From: Acidobacteriota bacterium
GTDB taxonomy: Bacteria > Acidobacteriota > Terriglobia > Bryobacterales > Bryobacteraceae
Assembly (NCBI GenBank): GCA_026394055.1
Contig: JAPKYZ010000062.1
Span: 1-64,000 of the forward strand
Direction of reading: 5' to 3'
Length of the DNA: 64,000 bases
In this document: positions 26,104-35,130 of the stretch, piece by piece
Numbering within the stretch: position 1 is the first letter of the stretch
Layout: each line of letters opens with the position of its first letter
Made by a program: the position numbers and the translations under genes
The notes under the pieces: generated by a model
Database searches by the model: none
The model's input: only the letters and a program-made list of their open reading frames with translations
What the model was told of the DNA's origin: nothing

Positions 26104-26683
26104 GCCGCCTGACCCCGCGGCCGATGCCGTTGACCGAACGCTGGAACAGTTGATGGCCGACTACCAGCAGGCCGACCCCGCGGCCGCGGCGGAACTAGTC
26201 CAGCGGCTGAGTCCCCAATTGCACCGCTTCTTTGCCGCGGCAATGGGCAACCCGATGGACGCGGGCGATATGCTGCAAGAGATGTGGTTGCGCATCCACC
26301 GCTTGCGGCACACCCACCGGCCCGGTGAGCCGCTGCTGCCCTGGGTCTACGCCATCGCCCGCCGTGTCCGGGTGGACAACTACCGGAAGCGCCGCCGGTC
26401 GCAAGCGGAAGTCGCGGTCGACCAACTGCCAGAATTGGCCACTCCACCGCTAACCGCCACCGCCCCTTCGTTCCACGATCTGCTCGCGGGCCTTCCAGAA
26501 AGCCAGCGTGAAGTGCTGGTGCTGCTCAAGCAGCAAGGCCTCAGCTTGGAAGATGTGGCCCGAGTCACGTCCAGCTCCGTGGGAGCGGTGAAGCAGAAGG
26601 CCCACCGCGCGTATCAGGCCCTCCGGACACTACTGGAGCCTGCCGGCCGCGTCCCGGCCCGTCGCAAGGGGGTGGCACCGTGA
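26102..26683 (+). CDS. ECF-type RNA polymerase sigma factor
   Basis: 193 aa when started at GTG 26102 (AGGAG six bases upstream); a longer frame from 26045 would add collagen-like GPQGPQ residues encoded by the repeat. Region 2 is seen in AMGNPMDAGDMLQEMWLRIH and WVYAIARRVRVDNYRKRRRS, region 4 in LPESQREVLVLLKQQGLSLE and VARVTSSSVGAVKQKAHRAY. This is a group 4 (ECF) factor. Its stop overlaps the anti-sigma gene (GTGA), so expression of the two is coupled. Likely extracytoplasmic stress or nutrient signalling. Confidence 0.88.
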   Translation: MPPDPAADAVDRTLEQLMADYQQADPAAAAELVQRLSPQLHRFFAAAMGNPMDAGDMLQEMWLRIHRLRHTHRPGEPLLPWVYAIARRVRVDNYRKRRRSQAEVAVDQLPELATPPLTATAPSFHDLLAGLPESQREVLVLLKQQGLSLEDVARVTSSSVGAVKQKAHRAYQALRTLLEPAGRVPARRKGVAP

Positions 26684-26754
26684 ACGACCGGACCGTGAAC
26701 GACCGGACCTCGAACTACCGCACCTTGAACGACCGCGATGTGAACTGCCGGGAT
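26680..26754 (+). repeat. five-copy 15-bp tandem repeat at the anti-sigma start
   Basis: Five successive units start at 26680, 26695, 26710, 26725 and 26740. The first two are identical (GTGAACGACCGGACC); the later ones differ by two to five bases. Units 1, 2, 4 and 5 begin with GTG or TTG, so up to four alternative in-frame starts exist. Confidence 0.85.
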
Positions 26755-27555
26755 ATTGACCAGTTGCTGACCGCCCACCGCTCAGCTTCGCTCCCCGCCT
26801 CCGCGCGGCAACATCTCCAGGTGTGCGAGCGGTGCCATGCTCTGGTGGACTTATTAGAGGCCCCTGGGTTGCTTCCGCCGCCATCTCCCGGCCAGCTGGA
26901 TCAGGCCACCCATCTGCTGCTCACCGATCTGCAGCCGGTGAAGCTCCTGCCCGGCCCCGCCGCGCAGTTCGGCCTCCTGGCGGCCCTGACTTTAGCCGCG
27001 CTGACCGTGGGCGGAGCAATCTTGGGACTGCGTGGGTGGGACGCCCTCCAGGCAGGCCAGCGGGCTGGCGTCTTTCTGGTGATGGCGCTAATCGGCACGG
27101 CGCTGGCCATTTCCCTGACGCGGCAGATGGCGCCCGGAGGTCCACCGGCAGTGGCACCGGCGGCCTGGGCGGTGGTGCTGGGGGCCGCTCTAGCGATGCT
27201 GACGTTGTGGCTTTTTGAGCAGCGGGCGGAAGCGGAGTTTCTACGGACCGGTCTGGTGTGTCTTGAAACGGGGCTGACGGTGGCGGCGCTCACCGGGCTG
27301 TTGCTAGCCTGGGCGCTCCGTCGAGGGGCGATGCTTTCGCACGGCTTTTCCGGATCCACCGCTGGAGCGCTGGCGGGCCTGACGGCCTTGGCGGTCCTCG
27401 AGCTGCAGTGCCCCAACCTGAATGCGGCGCATATCCTGGCGTGGCATCTCCCGGTGGTGATCTTCAGCTCCTTGGGGGGATTGGTGGCCGGTTTGGTGAT
27501 CGGCCTGATTCCGTCCCAGCGGCGCTTCCGCGGGCGCGGCGACCACGGAGCGTAG
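26680..27555 (+). CDS. anti-sigma factor: zinc-finger plus NrsF/DUF1109-like membrane domain
   Basis: 291 aa from GTG 26680. The first 25 residues are five degenerate copies of a 15-base unit encoding xNDRT-like peptides, each beginning with a possible start or near-start codon (GTG, GTG, TCG, TTG, GTG), so the actual start is uncertain. A zinc-binding anti-sigma motif HLQVCERC (H-x3-C-x2-C) follows near residue 46, then six or so membrane helices as in NrsF-type regulators. It should hold the upstream ECF factor at the membrane. Combining the ZAS motif with this membrane domain is less usual than either alone. Confidence 0.8.
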   Translation: MNDRTVNDRTSNYRTLNDRDVNCRDIDQLLTAHRSASLPASARQHLQVCERCHALVDLLEAPGLLPPPSPGQLDQATHLLLTDLQPVKLLPGPAAQFGLLAALTLAALTVGGAILGLRGWDALQAGQRAGVFLVMALIGTALAISLTRQMAPGGPPAVAPAAWAVVLGAALAMLTLWLFEQRAEAEFLRTGLVCLETGLTVAALTGLLLAWALRRGAMLSHGFSGSTAGALAGLTALAVLELQCPNLNAAHILAWHLPVVIFSSLGGLVAGLVIGLIPSQRRFRGRGDHGA

Positions 27556-27655
27556 CTCCGCACCGCAGGCCACTTTTCTTGAGCACCGGCAGCCGTTGTT
27601 ACACTCAGTTTCTGGACGATGCCCGCAACGGCTGAGCTCCTGAAGGCTGCCACTC

Positions 27656-28246
27656 ATGATCTCTGTACTTCTTCTCGCCTCCTCCGCCCTAGCCCAGGTG
27701 CCCATCATCATCGAAACGGATCTGGGGAGCATCCATGTCCAACTGGACGACAAGCGCGCCCCCGTCACCACGGCCAACTTTCTGAAGTACGTCGACGCCG
27801 GCCATTTCCAGGGCGGCCGCTTCCACCGGACGGTGAAGTTGAAGCCTGACAATCAGCCGCAGTCCGCCGTCAAGATTGAAGTCATCCAGGGCGGCGTCAA
27901 TCCGGAGCGCAAAGACCAGGGCTTTGGCCCCATCAAGCTGGAGCGCACCACGGCCACGGGGCTGAAGCACCTCGACGGCACCATCTCGATGGCCCGCTCC
28001 CAGCCTGATTCCGCCACCAGCGACTTCTTTATCTGCATCGGTGAGCAACCGTCGCTCGATTTCGGCGGCCAGCGCAACCCTGACGGCCAGGGCTTTGCCG
28101 CATTCGGACAAGTGACGCAGGGCATGGAGATCGTGCGGAAGATCCAGGCCGCGCCCAGCGGAACCGGCGATGACGGCACCAATGCCACGTTGCAGCGTCT
28201 GACGCCTCCGGTCCAGATCCGGAACATCACGCGCCGCCAAAAATAA
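27656..28246 (+). CDS. cyclophilin-type peptidyl-prolyl isomerase, exported
   Basis: 196 aa with a short N-terminal signal (MISVLLLASSALAQ). The cyclophilin core is intact: ETDLGSIHVQLDDKRAPVTT, GGRFHRTVK (the catalytic Arg of the FHR motif), TISMARSQPDSATSDFFIC and GFAAFGQVTQGMEIVRKI. It isomerises X-Pro bonds in the periplasm. An insertion between the FHR motif and the GPIKLERT segment (PDNQPQSAVKIEVIQGGVNP) is typical of the bacterial exported subgroup. Followed by a short AT-rich hairpin. Confidence 0.92.
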   Translation: MISVLLLASSALAQVPIIIETDLGSIHVQLDDKRAPVTTANFLKYVDAGHFQGGRFHRTVKLKPDNQPQSAVKIEVIQGGVNPERKDQGFGPIKLERTTATGLKHLDGTISMARSQPDSATSDFFICIGEQPSLDFGGQRNPDGQGFAAFGQVTQGMEIVRKIQAAPSGTGDDGTNATLQRLTPPVQIRNITRRQK

Positions 28247-28267
28247 TTCTCAACTTTTTTGAGAATT
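28245..28267 (+). terminator. AT-rich hairpin at the end of the cyclophilin gene
   Basis: AATTCTCAA (28245-28253) and TTGAGAATT (28259-28267) form a perfect 9-bp stem with a 5-base loop directly at the stop codon. It is conspicuous in this GC-rich sequence. No long T-run follows the stem, so a standard Rho-independent terminator is not certain. Confidence 0.4.
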
Positions 28268-28306
28268 TCTTCGCCGTGGGACACGCTTCTCAGTAAGGAC
28301 TATCCC

Positions 28307-29350
28307 GTGAAGCTCCCCGCACTACACCCCCGGTTTTTCGGGCTCACCTTCTTGCTGAGCCTGGCCGCGCTGACGGCCTTGCAGTGCCTGCTGCTGACGG
28401 TGGTGAATCCGCGGCGGTACTTCGGCTCGTCCGATGCATTCCCGCAAGTGTTCACCAACAGCCGCCGGGTGAAGACGGAGGCGTTCTTGCGATTCCAGCA
28501 GGAGGCGCCGGTCACCGGCCTGATCCTGGGCTCCAGCCGGTCCATGCTGCTGGCTCCCGCTGAGTTCGACCGCCGGACCGGCTTGCGCTTCTTCAACGGC
28601 GGCGTCTTCGCGGGCACGGCGGAAGATTTCTTGAGCGTCTATCGCTTTGCCCGAGCCCAAGGCCAACACCCGCAAGTGGTGGTGTTGGGCCTGGACCCCG
28701 CCGCCATCTTTGAAGGGTCGCCGTCAGAGGAACTCGCCGCCAACTTCGCCCTAGCTTCGGCATTGGAGCCACCGGCCGCCGGGCCGCTCGCGTGGTGGTG
28801 GCACCAGTTGAAGCTCTACAAGAAGATGCTGCGGCTGCAGTCGTTGGTGGAGATCGCCACCTCCCTCCACCTTTGGCGGAACCCGCCGGAGGAGCGCAAC
28901 CACTTCTATGCCGATGGGCAGCTCCACGAACAGACCACCGAGAAAGCCATCCAGACCGGCCGGTACGACTTTCGCCGCGAAAATGAGCGGTCCCGGCAGC
29001 GGATGCTGGAAAGCCTCCGCAACTCAAAAGGTCTCTCAGCCCGGCGCACGCGCATGGTGGAGCAGCTGATCCAGGAGGCCCAGGCCGACCACGCCCGCGT
29101 GATCGTCTGGATGCCCCCGTTGCACCCCGCCCTGCGCCAGTCCTTGACGGCACTGCCCGAAGCGCGCGCGGCCGACGAGCACGCGCGAGACTTCACCTTG
29201 AGCTTGAGGCAGCGCTACGCCGTTCAAGTGATCGACCTAACCGATCCCGGCGCCTTTGGGGGCAACCCGGACCGCTGGTACGACGCCATCCACCCTTCTC
29301 CCCAGGACGCGGACAAGATTGCCCGCCAGTTAGCCGCCTATGGTATTTAA
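28307..29350 (+). CDS. SGNH-hydrolase-like partner of MBOAT O-acyltransferase
   Basis: 347 aa from GTG 28307 (AAGGA upstream); a TTG at 28259 would add 16 residues. Residues about 10-32 form an N-terminal membrane anchor. The extracytoplasmic domain has GLILGSSRSM (the GSS serine block, about 71-80) and the closing YDAIHPSPQDADKIARQL (Asp-x-x-His) of the SGNH fold, as in AlgJ/AlgX-like and DltD-like partners. It overlaps the MBOAT gene by 11 bases, so the two surely act together. The acceptor polysaccharide is unknown. Confidence 0.78.
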   Translation: MKLPALHPRFFGLTFLLSLAALTALQCLLLTVVNPRRYFGSSDAFPQVFTNSRRVKTEAFLRFQQEAPVTGLILGSSRSMLLAPAEFDRRTGLRFFNGGVFAGTAEDFLSVYRFARAQGQHPQVVVLGLDPAAIFEGSPSEELAANFALASALEPPAAGPLAWWWHQLKLYKKMLRLQSLVEIATSLHLWRNPPEERNHFYADGQLHEQTTEKAIQTGRYDFRRENERSRQRMLESLRNSKGLSARRTRMVEQLIQEAQADHARVIVWMPPLHPALRQSLTALPEARAADEHARDFTLSLRQRYAVQVIDLTDPGAFGGNPDRWYDAIHPSPQDADKIARQLAAYGI

Positions 29351-30704
29351 CTCGGACGTCTTCCTGCTGGCCTTTCTGCCGTTGGTCTACTTGTTGTTCT
29401 GGACCGCGCGCACCAAGCAGTTACGCTATGTGCTGCTGACGACGGCCGGGTATCTTTTCTATGGCTGGTGGGACTGGCGATTCTGTCTGCTGCTGCTGTT
29501 CTCCAGCCTGCTGAGCTTCGCCGCTGGGCTCGCGATTGCGGCCTCCCCGTCCAAGCGAGAAGCGCGCTACTGGATGATCGGCGCCGTCAGTGTCGACCTA
29601 GGCCTGCTGGTCTTCTTCAAGTACTTCAACTTCTTTGCGGGCAGCTTGCGGGCCGCTTGGCCCAATGTTCCGCTGCCGGTGCTGGAGGTGGCGCTGCCGG
29701 TGGGGATCAGCTTCTACACCTTCCACACCATCAGCTATGTGGTGGATGTCTACGCCGGGCGGGTGCGCGCCACCCGCAATCTGTGGGAGTATTTGACTTA
29801 CGTCAATCTCTTCTTCCAGTTAGTCGCCGGACCCATTGTCCGCTTCCGCCAAATCGAAGACGATCTTGATCATATCGATGGCCCGCCCCACCCGGATTGG
29901 ACCGCGCGCGGCATCGCCGTCTTCGTCGTGGGGCTGCTCAAGAAAGTCTTGATCGCCGACCACCTGGCCACCATCGTCGACCCGATCTTGAAGCAGCCCC
30001 ACTGGAGTTTCCTCGAAGCCTGGACGGCGGCGCTAGGCTACGCCGGGCAGCTCTACTTCGACTTTTCCGGCTACTCCGACATGGCTCTCGGGCTGGGGCT
30101 GCTGTTCGGGCTCCGCATCCCCCAGAACTTCGATTCGCCCTATCGCGCTGCCGGCATCCAGGACTTTTGGCACCGGTGGCATATCAGCCTTTCCACCTGG
30201 CTGCGCGACTATCTCTACATCCCACTGGGCGGCAGCCAGCGTGGGACTTACCGGACACAGTTCAACCTGCTGCTCACCATGTTACTCGGCGGTCTGTGGC
30301 ATGGGGCTAACTGGACGTTTGTGATCTGGGGCGCCTACCATGGCCTGCTGCTGATCATCGACCGCACGGGCAGCGGCGTCTTCTTGAAGTGGCCCCGGGC
30401 CGTCTATCAGCTGCAGACCTTCCTACTGGTCGCGATCGGCTGGGTACTGTTCCGGTCAGACAATCTCCCGATGGCGGGCCGCTGGCTGCAAGCCATGTTC
30501 CAGCTGGACACGATCGGCACCCTGGCTCCGCGAGCCGCGGCGTGGATGGCGGTGGCGGCAGCGTGGGTGCTGCTGGTGCCCGAGACCTGGGCCATCAAGT
30601 TCCCGACGAGGCTCCGCTGGGCCCCGGTATACGCAGCGGGCATGATGCTGGCCTACTACTACATCAACGGGACGGAGTCGGTCTTTCTCTACTTCCAGTT
30701 CTAA
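29340..30704 (+). CDS. MBOAT-family O-acyltransferase (AlgI-like)
   Basis: 454 aa with about 11 membrane segments. MBOAT landmarks: LPVGISFYTFHTISYVVDVY, then FFQLVAGPIVRFRQIEDDL, YFDFSGYSDMALGLG, WHRWHISLSTWLRDYLYIPL and GGLWHGANWTFVIWG with the invariant catalytic His. These proteins move acyl groups from the cytoplasm to the cell exterior for O-acetylation of polysaccharides. Paired with the SGNH gene upstream (11-base overlap), it forms a minimal two-gene O-acetylation system without the rest of an alginate-type operon. Confidence 0.92.
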   Translation: MVFNSDVFLLAFLPLVYLLFWTARTKQLRYVLLTTAGYLFYGWWDWRFCLLLLFSSLLSFAAGLAIAASPSKREARYWMIGAVSVDLGLLVFFKYFNFFAGSLRAAWPNVPLPVLEVALPVGISFYTFHTISYVVDVYAGRVRATRNLWEYLTYVNLFFQLVAGPIVRFRQIEDDLDHIDGPPHPDWTARGIAVFVVGLLKKVLIADHLATIVDPILKQPHWSFLEAWTAALGYAGQLYFDFSGYSDMALGLGLLFGLRIPQNFDSPYRAAGIQDFWHRWHISLSTWLRDYLYIPLGGSQRGTYRTQFNLLLTMLLGGLWHGANWTFVIWGAYHGLLLIIDRTGSGVFLKWPRAVYQLQTFLLVAIGWVLFRSDNLPMAGRWLQAMFQLDTIGTLAPRAAAWMAVAAAWVLLVPETWAIKFPTRLRWAPVYAAGMMLAYYYINGTESVFLYFQF

Positions 30705-30728
30705 CGAGCGGAGGCGCGCAGCCTCAGC

Positions 30729-30754
30729 AGACCGCTTGCTGACGCGCGCGGCTC
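30729..30754. repeat. palindromic-repeat half unit
   Basis: AGACCGCTTGCTGACGCG followed by CGCGGCTC matches the left arm of the unit at 9787 with two differences. The matching right arm is not evident downstream. It sits between the convergent MBOAT and M20 genes. Confidence 0.55.
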
Positions 30755-30801
30755 TGTAACAGCAGTGCGTTGCTCTGTGCGTTACCACACAGTTAGCGGC
30801 C

Positions 30802-32310
30802 CTACATTGCGAGCAACGCGGCCAGCAACTCGATCCCGTCCCACAGATTGCCGATGCGGGCGTTCTCGTTGTGGGTGTGCTGGTTGTCGTCGTGGTTGGC
30901 GATCGGCACGGCCACCAATGGCACGCCCGTCACTTCTTCAAACACCACCAGCGGCAAGCTGCCACCGGAAGAGGGTTCCAGCACCACCGGCTCCTTCACC
31001 CGCTTGGCCAGAGCAATGATCTTCTGCGCCACCGGCAAATCGAGCGGGGTGCGGAAGGCGTTGTAGCTCAGGTTGACGTCGACGCGCGCCACCTTGGCAT
31101 TCTTGAGCCGTTCCTGATCGGTGGGGTCACGGCCTTCGATCACGAAATAGCCTTGCTCCCGCTTGTGGGCGATCACTTTATCGGCATGACGGCGGCCATC
31201 GTTGCCCTTGACAAGACGCAGATCAATGGAGGCCTTCGCCTCGGGCGGCACCACGTTGGCCGCTTTGGTGCCCACTTGCGCGCTTTCCAGGCCCCGAATA
31301 TTCAGCGAGGGCTTGTAGTAGCTCTCCCGCAGATCGCCGTTGAACTGCTGCGTGGTGCCGAGCAAAAGCTCTTGCTTCAGCTCTTCATCCTGCTTGGGGT
31401 TGCTCATGATCGCGTCACGTTCCAACTTGCCCAAGGGCGTCACGTCGTCATAAAAGCCCTTCACCAGCACCTTGCCTTCGCCATCGGTCATCGACGCCAG
31501 CAGGCGCGCCATGTTCATGGCCGGGTTCGGGGCCCAGTTGCCGTAGTGGCCCGAATGGAGGCCGCGCTTGGCTCCGTAGACCGTCACGTCCAGCCCCGCC
31601 ACGCCGCGTGCGCCAAAGCTCAACTTCTGCGCGCGGCTCTGGTGGATGGGACCGTCGCAGATCAGCCAGACCTCGCCCTTCAGCTTGTCCTTGGCCTTCT
31701 CCATCAGCCGCCGCAAATTGGGCGACCCGGCCTCTTCTTCGCCTTCAAAGAAGAATTTCAGATTCGCCTGCGGCTTAATCCCGGCCGCCGACAAGGCGGA
31801 GAGCGCGGTGGCCAGCGAGATGATCGGGATTTTGTCGTCGGTGGCGGAGCGCGCAAACAGGCGCCATTCCCGCTCATACTTCGCCTGGTCCAGCGGCAAC
31901 AGCTTGCCGTTCATCTCGACCGGCGCGGTGCGCAGCACGGGCTGATAGGGGCCGGAATCTTTCCACTTGGACGGATCCACCGGCTGGCCGTCGTAGTGCG
32001 CGTAGAACAGCAGCGTGCGCGTCGCGCCGGGAACCAGCAGTTCGCCATAGACGGCCGGGTTGGCGCCATCCACCTCGATCAGCTCCGTCTTGACGCCACG
32101 AGCCGCGTACATCTTGGCGATGTGCTCGGCATTGCGGCGGATATTGGCCTTGTCCGCGGCCACGTTGGGGATGCTCAGCAGGTCCACATATTCGCGGATG
32201 ATCTTCTGCTCGTTGGCCTCGCGATACTTGCGCGCGGCATCGGCGGCGGGAGGGCGCTGCGCAAGAAGGGGGAGAGCGGCCAGCACCGCCAGAATCCGGG
32301 CGAAAGACAT
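30802..32310 (-). CDS. M20-family metallopeptidase, exported
   Basis: 502 aa from ATG 32310, with a signal peptide (MSFARILAVLAALPLLAQ). The dinuclear zinc site is laid out as in the family: LLFYAHYDGQPVD (His and Asp), RSATDDKIPIISLATAL (bridging Asp), KFFFEGEEEAGSPNLRRLME (Glu-Glu), and PIANHDDNQHTHNENARIG near the C-terminus. The lid domain (about 215-385) contains GLHSGHYGNWAPNPAMN. It most resembles broad dipeptidase-like members (CNDP/PepV-like). It probably acts on peptides in the periplasm. Confidence 0.9.
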   Translation of the reverse strand: MSFARILAVLAALPLLAQRPPAADAARKYREANEQKIIREYVDLLSIPNVAADKANIRRNAEHIAKMYAARGVKTELIEVDGANPAVYGELLVPGATRTLLFYAHYDGQPVDPSKWKDSGPYQPVLRTAPVEMNGKLLPLDQAKYEREWRLFARSATDDKIPIISLATALSALSAAGIKPQANLKFFFEGEEEAGSPNLRRLMEKAKDKLKGEVWLICDGPIHQSRAQKLSFGARGVAGLDVTVYGAKRGLHSGHYGNWAPNPAMNMARLLASMTDGEGKVLVKGFYDDVTPLGKLERDAIMSNPKQDEELKQELLLGTTQQFNGDLRESYYKPSLNIRGLESAQVGTKAANVVPPEAKASIDLRLVKGNDGRRHADKVIAHKREQGYFVIEGRDPTDQERLKNAKVARVDVNLSYNAFRTPLDLPVAQKIIALAKRVKEPVVLEPSSGGSLPLVVFEEVTGVPLVAVPIANHDDNQHTHNENARIGNLWDGIELLAALLAM

Positions 32311-32362
32311 GACATCAGAATAGCGAAAAGCGGGTTTCCTCAACCCCGTGATAGCCTGAAAT

Positions 32363-33793
32363 TTGAGCTTCACCGATTCTTTCTTCCCCCGTAAATTCGG
32401 CCTTTCGACAGCGGATCTCGAAAGTTACCTCAGCGTCGCCCTCAGCCACGGCGGTGACTATGCCGACCTGTACTTCGAGTATGTCGCCACCAGTTCGCTC
32501 GGCATCGACGAGGGCATAGTAAAGAGCGCCAGCCAAGGCGTCTCGCTGGGTGTCGGCGTCCGCGTGCTGTCGGGCGAGAAGACCGGCTATGCCTACACCG
32601 ACGATCTGAGCCCCGACAAGATCCGTCACGCGTGCAAGACCGCCGCCTGCATCGCCAATGGCCCGTCCAAGGTGGAAAAGACCGGCCTCAACGAAGGCCC
32701 CCAGCGCGACCTCTACCCCGTCCTCACCGCTCCCAACGACACCACGCTCAACGAGCGCGTGGAGCTGATCAAACGGGCCGACCGCGCCGCCCGCGCGTAT
32801 GACTCGCGGGTCTTCCAAGTTCGCGCCAGCTATGCCGACAACGTGCGCGAGATCCTGATCGCCACCAGCGAAGGCAAGTTGAGCTATGACCGGCAGCCAA
32901 TGGCCCGGGTGAACGTCACGGTGCTGGCGCGGCAAGGCGAAGGCTCACCGCAGGAGGGCTATGCGGGTGGTGGCGGCCGCATGGGTCTGGAAGTTTTTGA
33001 ATCGGATAAGAGCCCTGAGCGCTACGCTCGCGAGGCCGCCCGGCAGGCGATCATGCAACTCGATGCTATCGATGCCCCGGCGGGCGAGATGACCGTCGTG
33101 CTCGGCCCCGGCTGGCCCGGCGTGCTGCTGCATGAAGCCGTGGGCCATGGTCTGGAAGCCGACTTCAACCGCAAAGGCGTTTCCGCTTTTTCGAACCGCA
33201 TCGGCCAGAAGGTGGCCAGTGAGCTGTGCACCGTCATCGACGACGGCACCATGGCGCACCGCCGCGGGTCGATCAACATGGACGACGAAGGCAACCCGAC
33301 GCAGCAGAACGTGCTGATCGAAAAAGGCATCCTGCGCGGCTACCTGCAAGACAACCTCTCCAGCCGCCTGATGGGCGGAGCCTCCACCGGCAGCGGCCGC
33401 CGCGAAAGCTATCAGCATGTCCCGATGCCGCGCATGACCAACACCTTCATGCTGGCCGGAGACAGCACGCCGGAAGAGATCATCCGCTCCGTGCCCAAGG
33501 GCCTCTACTGCGTCAACTTCTCCGGCGGGTCCGTGGACATCACCTCCGGCAACTTCGTCTTTTCGGCAAGCGAGTGCTACGAGATCGAGAACGGCCGCCT
33601 GGGCCGCCCGGTGCGCGGCGCTTCGTTGATCGGCAATGGACCAGAGGCCATGAAGTATGTCTCGATGGTGGGCAACGACCTGAAGCTGGATGAAGGCATC
33701 GGCGTCTGCGGCAAGGAAGGGCAGTCCGTCCCGGTGGGCGTCGGCATCCCCACCGTCCGCATTGACCAGATGACCGTCGGCGGTGTCGCGTGA
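32363..33793 (+). CDS. tldD: TldD subunit of the TldD/TldE metalloprotease
   Basis: 476 aa from TTG 32363. TldD is the catalytic half of a heterodimeric cytoplasmic zinc protease that trims unfolded peptides and matures peptide natural products such as microcins. The motif LLHEAVGHGLEADFNRKGVS (HExxxH, about residue 256) carries the zinc ligands. Other landmarks are the N-terminal SLGIDEGIVKSASQGVSLGVG strand and the C-terminal RGASLIGNGPEAMKYVSMVG. It overlaps tldE by four bases (GTGA), so subunit production is coupled. First gene of a five-gene operon. Confidence 0.93.
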   Translation: MSFTDSFFPRKFGLSTADLESYLSVALSHGGDYADLYFEYVATSSLGIDEGIVKSASQGVSLGVGVRVLSGEKTGYAYTDDLSPDKIRHACKTAACIANGPSKVEKTGLNEGPQRDLYPVLTAPNDTTLNERVELIKRADRAARAYDSRVFQVRASYADNVREILIATSEGKLSYDRQPMARVNVTVLARQGEGSPQEGYAGGGGRMGLEVFESDKSPERYAREAARQAIMQLDAIDAPAGEMTVVLGPGWPGVLLHEAVGHGLEADFNRKGVSAFSNRIGQKVASELCTVIDDGTMAHRRGSINMDDEGNPTQQNVLIEKGILRGYLQDNLSSRLMGGASTGSGRRESYQHVPMPRMTNTFMLAGDSTPEEIIRSVPKGLYCVNFSGGSVDITSGNFVFSASECYEIENGRLGRPVRGASLIGNGPEAMKYVSMVGNDLKLDEGIGVCGKEGQSVPVGVGIPTVRIDQMTVGGVA

Positions 33794-35130
33794 TCCAGCA
33801 GCTAGCCACTGATGTCGTCGCGCGCGCCTTGAAACTGGGCGCGACGGAGGCCGAATGTACGGTCGCTGAAGGCAATGAGTTCTCCGCCAGCGTCCGGCTG
33901 GGTGAAGTGGAGCAGCTCAAAGAGGCCGGCTCACGGGGCGCAGGCATCCGCGTCCTGATCGGCCAACGGACCGGCTCCGCCACCACCTCCGATCTCACCA
34001 AAGAGGGCGTGGAGCGCATGGTCCGCGCGGCAATCGACAATGCCAGCGTCACCACCGATGACCCATTTGCCGGTCTGCCCGATGCGGCGGAGTTGGGCTC
34101 AATCGACGTCGATCTCGAAACCTATTCCGAAGCGGTGGAGCAGCTGGAGGCCGAGTGGAAGATCGCCCAAGCCAAGGCGGCGGAGGCAGCGGCGCTGCAG
34201 TATGACCCGCGCATCACCAACTCCGAGGGCGGGTCGTTTGACACCTACCTGAGCTCCCGCGCCTTTGCCAACTCGCGCGGCTTTTCGGGGCTGGCGCGGT
34301 CGTCTTCCTGCTCCATTGCGGCGATTCCCGTGGCCAAAGAGGGCGAGAAGATGGAGCGCGACTACTGGTTCTCCATCGCCCGCCGTCCGGACCGGCTGGA
34401 GGCGGCGGACCTGGTGGGCCGCTTGGCGGCTCAACGTGCGGTGCGCCGTTTGGGGGCGCGCAAGGTATCGACGCAAAAGGTGCCCATCGTGTTTGAGCCC
34501 CGCATCGCGCGCAGCTTGCTGGGCAATCTGTTTGAGGCGGTCAGCGGCGATTCGATCTACCGGCAGGCTTCATTTCTGAACGGCCGACTGGGCGAGCGGG
34601 TGGCCAGCGAGTACATCACCGTCATCGACGACCCCACCATTCCGGGCCTGTTCGGCAGCTGGCCTTTTGATGATGAAGGCGTGCGCGCCCGCCGCAAAGT
34701 GGTGGTGGATCGCGGCATTCTGAAAACCTACCTGCACAACACCTACACGGCGAAGAAGCTGGGCACGTCGACCACCGGCAACGCGGCGCGCGGCCTGGCT
34801 GGAAATGCTTATGTCGATCACGGGAACTTCTTTCTGGAAGCGGGGTCTAAGACCTCTGAGCAAATGATCAGCGGCATTAAGAGCGGCCTCTACGTCACCG
34901 AACTGATGGGCCAGGGCGTCAACGTCGTCAATGGCGACTATTCGCGCGGCGCGGCCGGCATGTGGATTGAGAATGGCGAGCTGGCCTACCCGGTGAGCGA
35001 GATCACCATTGCGGGTAATCTGAAACAGATGCTGCTCGATATCGAAGAACCCGGCGCGGACCTGGAGTTCCGCGGCTCCGTCGCCAGCCCCACCCTCAAG
35101 ATTCGGGAGATGACCGTCAGTGGCAACTAG
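33790..35130 (+). CDS. pmbA: TldE/PmbA subunit of the TldD/TldE metalloprotease
   Basis: 446 aa from GTG 33790. It shares the TldD fold (SASVRLGEVEQLKEAGSRGAG at the N-terminus, YGNFFLEAG-like stretch YVDHGNFFLEAGSKTSE, and MLLDIEEPGADLEFRGSVAS at the end) but lacks the HExxxH zinc motif, as expected for the non-catalytic partner. Together with TldD it forms the active enzyme. It overlaps the following lipoprotein gene by 11 bases. Confidence 0.93.
   Translation: MIQQLATDVVARALKLGATEAECTVAEGNEFSASVRLGEVEQLKEAGSRGAGIRVLIGQRTGSATTSDLTKEGVERMVRAAIDNASVTTDDPFAGLPDAAELGSIDVDLETYSEAVEQLEAEWKIAQAKAAEAAALQYDPRITNSEGGSFDTYLSSRAFANSRGFSGLARSSSCSIAAIPVAKEGEKMERDYWFSIARRPDRLEAADLVGRLAAQRAVRRLGARKVSTQKVPIVFEPRIARSLLGNLFEAVSGDSIYRQASFLNGRLGERVASEYITVIDDPTIPGLFGSWPFDDEGVRARRKVVVDRGILKTYLHNTYTAKKLGTSTTGNAARGLAGNAYVDHGNFFLEAGSKTSEQMISGIKSGLYVTELMGQGVNVVNGDYSRGAAGMWIENGELAYPVSEITIAGNLKQMLLDIEEPGADLEFRGSVASPTLKIREMTVSGN

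Noticed and set aside
30871..32394. 507-residue open frame opposite the M20 peptidase
   Set aside because: Shadow frame: the opposite strand has an intact signal peptide and zinc-site motifs, while this one shows no domain.
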